34,152 bases of DNA, taken from positions 1 to 34,152 of the forward strand of contig JAQGHQ010000574.1 in the NCBI GenBank assembly GCA_028288765.1, read 5' to 3'. Position 1 is the stretch's first letter. Each line of letters begins with the position of its first letter. This DNA is from Gemmataceae bacterium (lineage in GTDB: Bacteria > Planctomycetota > Planctomycetia > Gemmatales > Gemmataceae). The notes under the pieces are model-generated. The model made no database searches and had not been told where the DNA came from. It worked only from the letters and a program-made list of their open reading frames with translations. A program made the position numbers and the translations under genes. Shown in pieces: positions 33,101 to 34,152 of this stretch.

Positions 33101-33441
33101 CCGCCGTAGCCGGGCGCGGTGGTGCCGTCGATCACCGCGATATCGGTGAGAGCCGGGAGAGGGGTGCCGGTGACGTGGATCGTCCCACCGATCGTGAATT
33201 GGATCTGGTCGGGGGAGGCTGCCGTACCTGTGGTGGTGAGGTTCAGTTGCGTGATGGCGGAACGCAAGGTCCCAGGCGCATTGGTATCGGCGAGGCTGGT
33301 GACGAGGTAGGTGGTGGAAGGCACCCATCGGTCTTCGAGCTGCTCGGCATGCGGGCGCACCCGGCAACCGAGGCGCCGGCTCTGACGGTTGGGTGTCGGA
33401 ACACGACCGCAGCGACGGACCCAACGGGCGAAGATCGACAT
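30133..33441 (-). CDS. Large surface protein: LEDR N-terminal motif, right-handed beta-helix, six-fold C-terminal repeat
   Basis: Predicted 1102 aa. ATG 33441 is chosen because GGAG lies 7 nt upstream; the ATG at 33483 would add 14 residues without a clear site. A basic N-terminus precedes EQLEDRWVPST, the planctomycetal N-terminal motif of exported giant proteins. TYLVTSLADTNAPGTLRSAI opens a parallel beta-helix (about 45-690) with many NxIxGN/GNGIxI turns (GNVISGNGANGVLL; NSANGIFINGTSGNTIGG). An Ig-like linker domain (about 700-800) follows. The C-terminus has six repeats of about 56 residues (GAGGGPQVKVF ... SFFAYDAGFRGGVYVAAG), resembling FG-GAP/VCBS propeller blades, with one Ca-type DVNGDGFDD. 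It is probably cell-surface or secreted and possibly carbohydrate-binding. Third-position base use is visibly less G+C-biased than in its neighbours, hinting at a different history or expression class. Confidence 0.88.
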   Translation of the reverse strand: MSIFARWVRRCGRVPTPNRQSRRLGCRVRPHAEQLEDRWVPSTTYLVTSLADTNAPGTLRSAITQLNLTTTGTAASPDQIQFTIGGTIHVTGTPLPALTDIAVIDGTTAPGYGGAPVVTLDGALAGAGANGLTISAGSSTVKGLDVVNFLGNGIRLDTNGSNTILNNYIGITTTGLVAANSANGIFINGTSGNTIGGTVATDSNVVSGNGGDGILIDGPSSSDNLIVANFIGTSATGTAALGNAGNGIRITNGARLNTIGGNTPTATAFTGKPVDGNVISGNGANGVLLTNGAGFNTLSGNFIGTDLAGTHSVGNTLDGVAILNGANNNSLIGTTFPQPPFVYLNLLSGNGGNGLRIQDSNNTTVQANCFGLGDDNITPVPNRLDGVLIEGTSANTQFGGVIPLGNISSANGRNGVEIKDTASGTVCFNTFCGLPAFVATATGNALDGFLITSTGGNNLLRTNVISGNLGNGVHISGNATGVQVGEDIIGMNTSGQSALPNGANGVLIDGNAHDNIIGGLQVSVIFQNTISANGANGIAILGNASGNQVFHSFIGTNILGDTAFGNAGAGVLIGGNAQGNTIGGVAPFDQNLISGNLGGGIMLSAGSHGTQVLGNLIGTDRTGHNPLANQGSGISIVSSDNQIGGTVAGQGNVIAFNTQDGVGIDTGVSNEILGNSIFGNATLGIGLTAGGNHSQPAPVLTAADQPTATTVRMAGTLTAAANTTYRVEIFASSSSTAPGQGQTFLGSLAVTTDANGVALFSFSSALPANAGTSFTATATDPAHNTSAFSAPINAANTTIFAVGADTGGLPQVKIFNADGNLQLAFLAFDAGFRGGVRVAVGRLGGQQVIVAGAGAGGGPNVRVFDAATGQQLAGALGSFFAYSANFSGGVFVAAGDVNGDGFDDIITGTGAGGGPNVKVFSGKDGSVLQSFFAYDAGFLGGVSVAAGFIDGDAHADIITGAGAGGGPQVKVFDGANPAILISSFFAYDAGFRGGVYVAAGNLHGGTTDLIVTGAGAGGGPQVNIFNGVTASQLGSFLAYGAAFRGGVRVGVLNSNGQTDLVTGTGPGGGPQVNIGNSSTRTFTDSFFAFDPLFPGGVFVGGS

Positions 33442-34125
33442 TATGCAGCTCCAATGGTGAAAAGCGATCGCGAGGAAAAACAACGCGGCAGCTCACAAGC
33501 CCTGCACACAGCGACTCGGGCCGCCATCGACCCAGGGTTTCAACCAGGCACCGACACCTCTGAACCGACTCCAGGTCGGTGAAATTGCACGCTTCCACGA
33601 AAAGCGCGACGGCCGGGGAAACACGGGCCGTCATTAATACGACTACTTGACGTTTTGCCACAGCTAACCGACGTGTTGAGATATCCGCCCTTGGCGAGTG
33701 CAAATTGCTGGTCGAAAGTAGACGAGTTGGTCATGACCTGGTATTCGCGGCCGCGGCGGGATGACCAGCTTGGCCTTCTCATACTCGAAGACCGCCGAGT
33801 CGAGCGGTAGCTCCCGAGTCGACGTCTGACGAAAGGGCCGCAGTCTGGTACACGGCCACCTGTGGGCCAGCCGGTTCAGGGTTCACGCCCGTGCGTGGTG
33901 GTTAGGGTTTACGGTCTTCCTGCTCAATGCCAGAGGGGGATCTTATCCGTTTTTCGATGAGGGTGAGCAACCTTTAGCGGCAAATTCAGCAAATATTAAC
34001 TTGGCGTCTGCGTGCTGACTGCCCAATAGGTATAATCGTCAAATTAGACGGATGGCCTCCGTTCTGGTAACTGTTAAGCAGTTCCTCTTCCCCGTTTCCA
34101 CGGTTTCGCGCACACTACGCGAATC
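33442..34125. other. About 680-bp region with no convincing gene
   Basis: Upstream region of the minus-strand surface-protein gene. ACCGAC-tccag-GTCGGT (33564-33580) is a short hairpin or operator candidate about 125 bp before that gene's start. Composition becomes markedly less G+C-rich after about 33940. A perfect TATAAT lies at 34031-34036 on the plus strand, but no -35 box stands at normal spacing. Confidence 0.5.
33449..33452 (-). promoter_or_regulatory. Shine-Dalgarno deciding the surface-protein start
   Basis: On the minus strand GGAG lies 7 nt before the ATG at 33441. This favours the shorter protein beginning MSIFARWVRR over the upstream in-frame ATG at 33483. Confidence 0.55.
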
Positions 34126-34152
34126 ATGGACGACCCTCGCGATCGGCGGATT
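34126..34152 (+). CDS. Possible gene start cut off by the window end
   Basis: ATG at 34126 opens a frame of nine codons (MDDPRDRRI) that runs off the window. A TATAAT hexamer lies about 90 bp upstream and an in-frame stop lies upstream, but there is no Shine-Dalgarno. It is too short to identify. Confidence 0.2.

Noticed and set aside
33540..33782. Minus-strand frame of 80 codons upstream of the surface-protein gene
   Set aside because: No ribosome-binding site, no family resemblance and mixed codon use.

Overview
The window looks like chromosome of a planctomycete, most likely family Gemmataceae. Evidence: strongly G+C-rich DNA, a fused PSCyt1/DUF1549/DUF1553 cytochrome-type protein, three Tat-exported DUF1501 proteins, an ECF sigma factor carrying a C-terminal TIGR03067 region, a surface protein with the planctomycetal N-terminal LEDR motif, and many short palindromic repeats between genes. 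No tRNA, rRNA, CRISPR array, integrase or classical insertion sequence was recognised.

Layout. 1-2397: 3' part of an RNase E/G gene with a very long disordered acidic/RGG segment, followed by a hairpin terminator. 2538-4844: ECF sigma factor with a membrane-anchored TIGR03067/Asp-box extension. 4949-6262 (minus): a small unknown protein and an Rpn-like nuclease gene broken by an amber codon. 6385-7362: EamA-type transporter. 7543-14591: a same-strand cluster of four exported proteins (PSCyt1/PSD1 protein, two DUF1501 proteins, a CocE/NonD-type hydrolase), interrupted by a 120 bp palindrome whose right end supplies a Shine-Dalgarno. 14592-15400: about 800 bp without a credible gene, holding a nested inverted-repeat element and 29-nt direct repeats. 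15401-19398: SNF2-family ATPase and SWIM zinc-finger protein, 2 bp apart. 19399-19778: palindrome-rich gap. 19779-21140: a third DUF1501 protein. 21164-23189 (minus): an unusual fusion of a degenerate low-molecular-weight phosphatase domain with an SUI1/YciH domain, then a HEAT-like/SEC-C protein. 23582-25640: Gfo/Idh/MocA oxidoreductase and an alpha/beta-hydrolase-like lipoprotein. 25885-29774: TruD and ComEC. 30133-33441 (minus): a large beta-helix/repeat surface protein with base usage unlike its neighbours. 33442-34152: no convincing gene.

How they fit together. Most genes are housekeeping (RNA decay, tRNA modification, DNA uptake) or lineage-typical exported proteins. The 7.5-14.6 kb cluster looks like one envelope/extracytoplasmic degradation unit. 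The most novel-looking items are the phosphatase-like/SUI1 fusion, the sigma factor that appears to be its own membrane sensor, the RNase E whose S1 domain seems split by a disordered insert, and palindromic repeats that have entered a coding region and a translation start.
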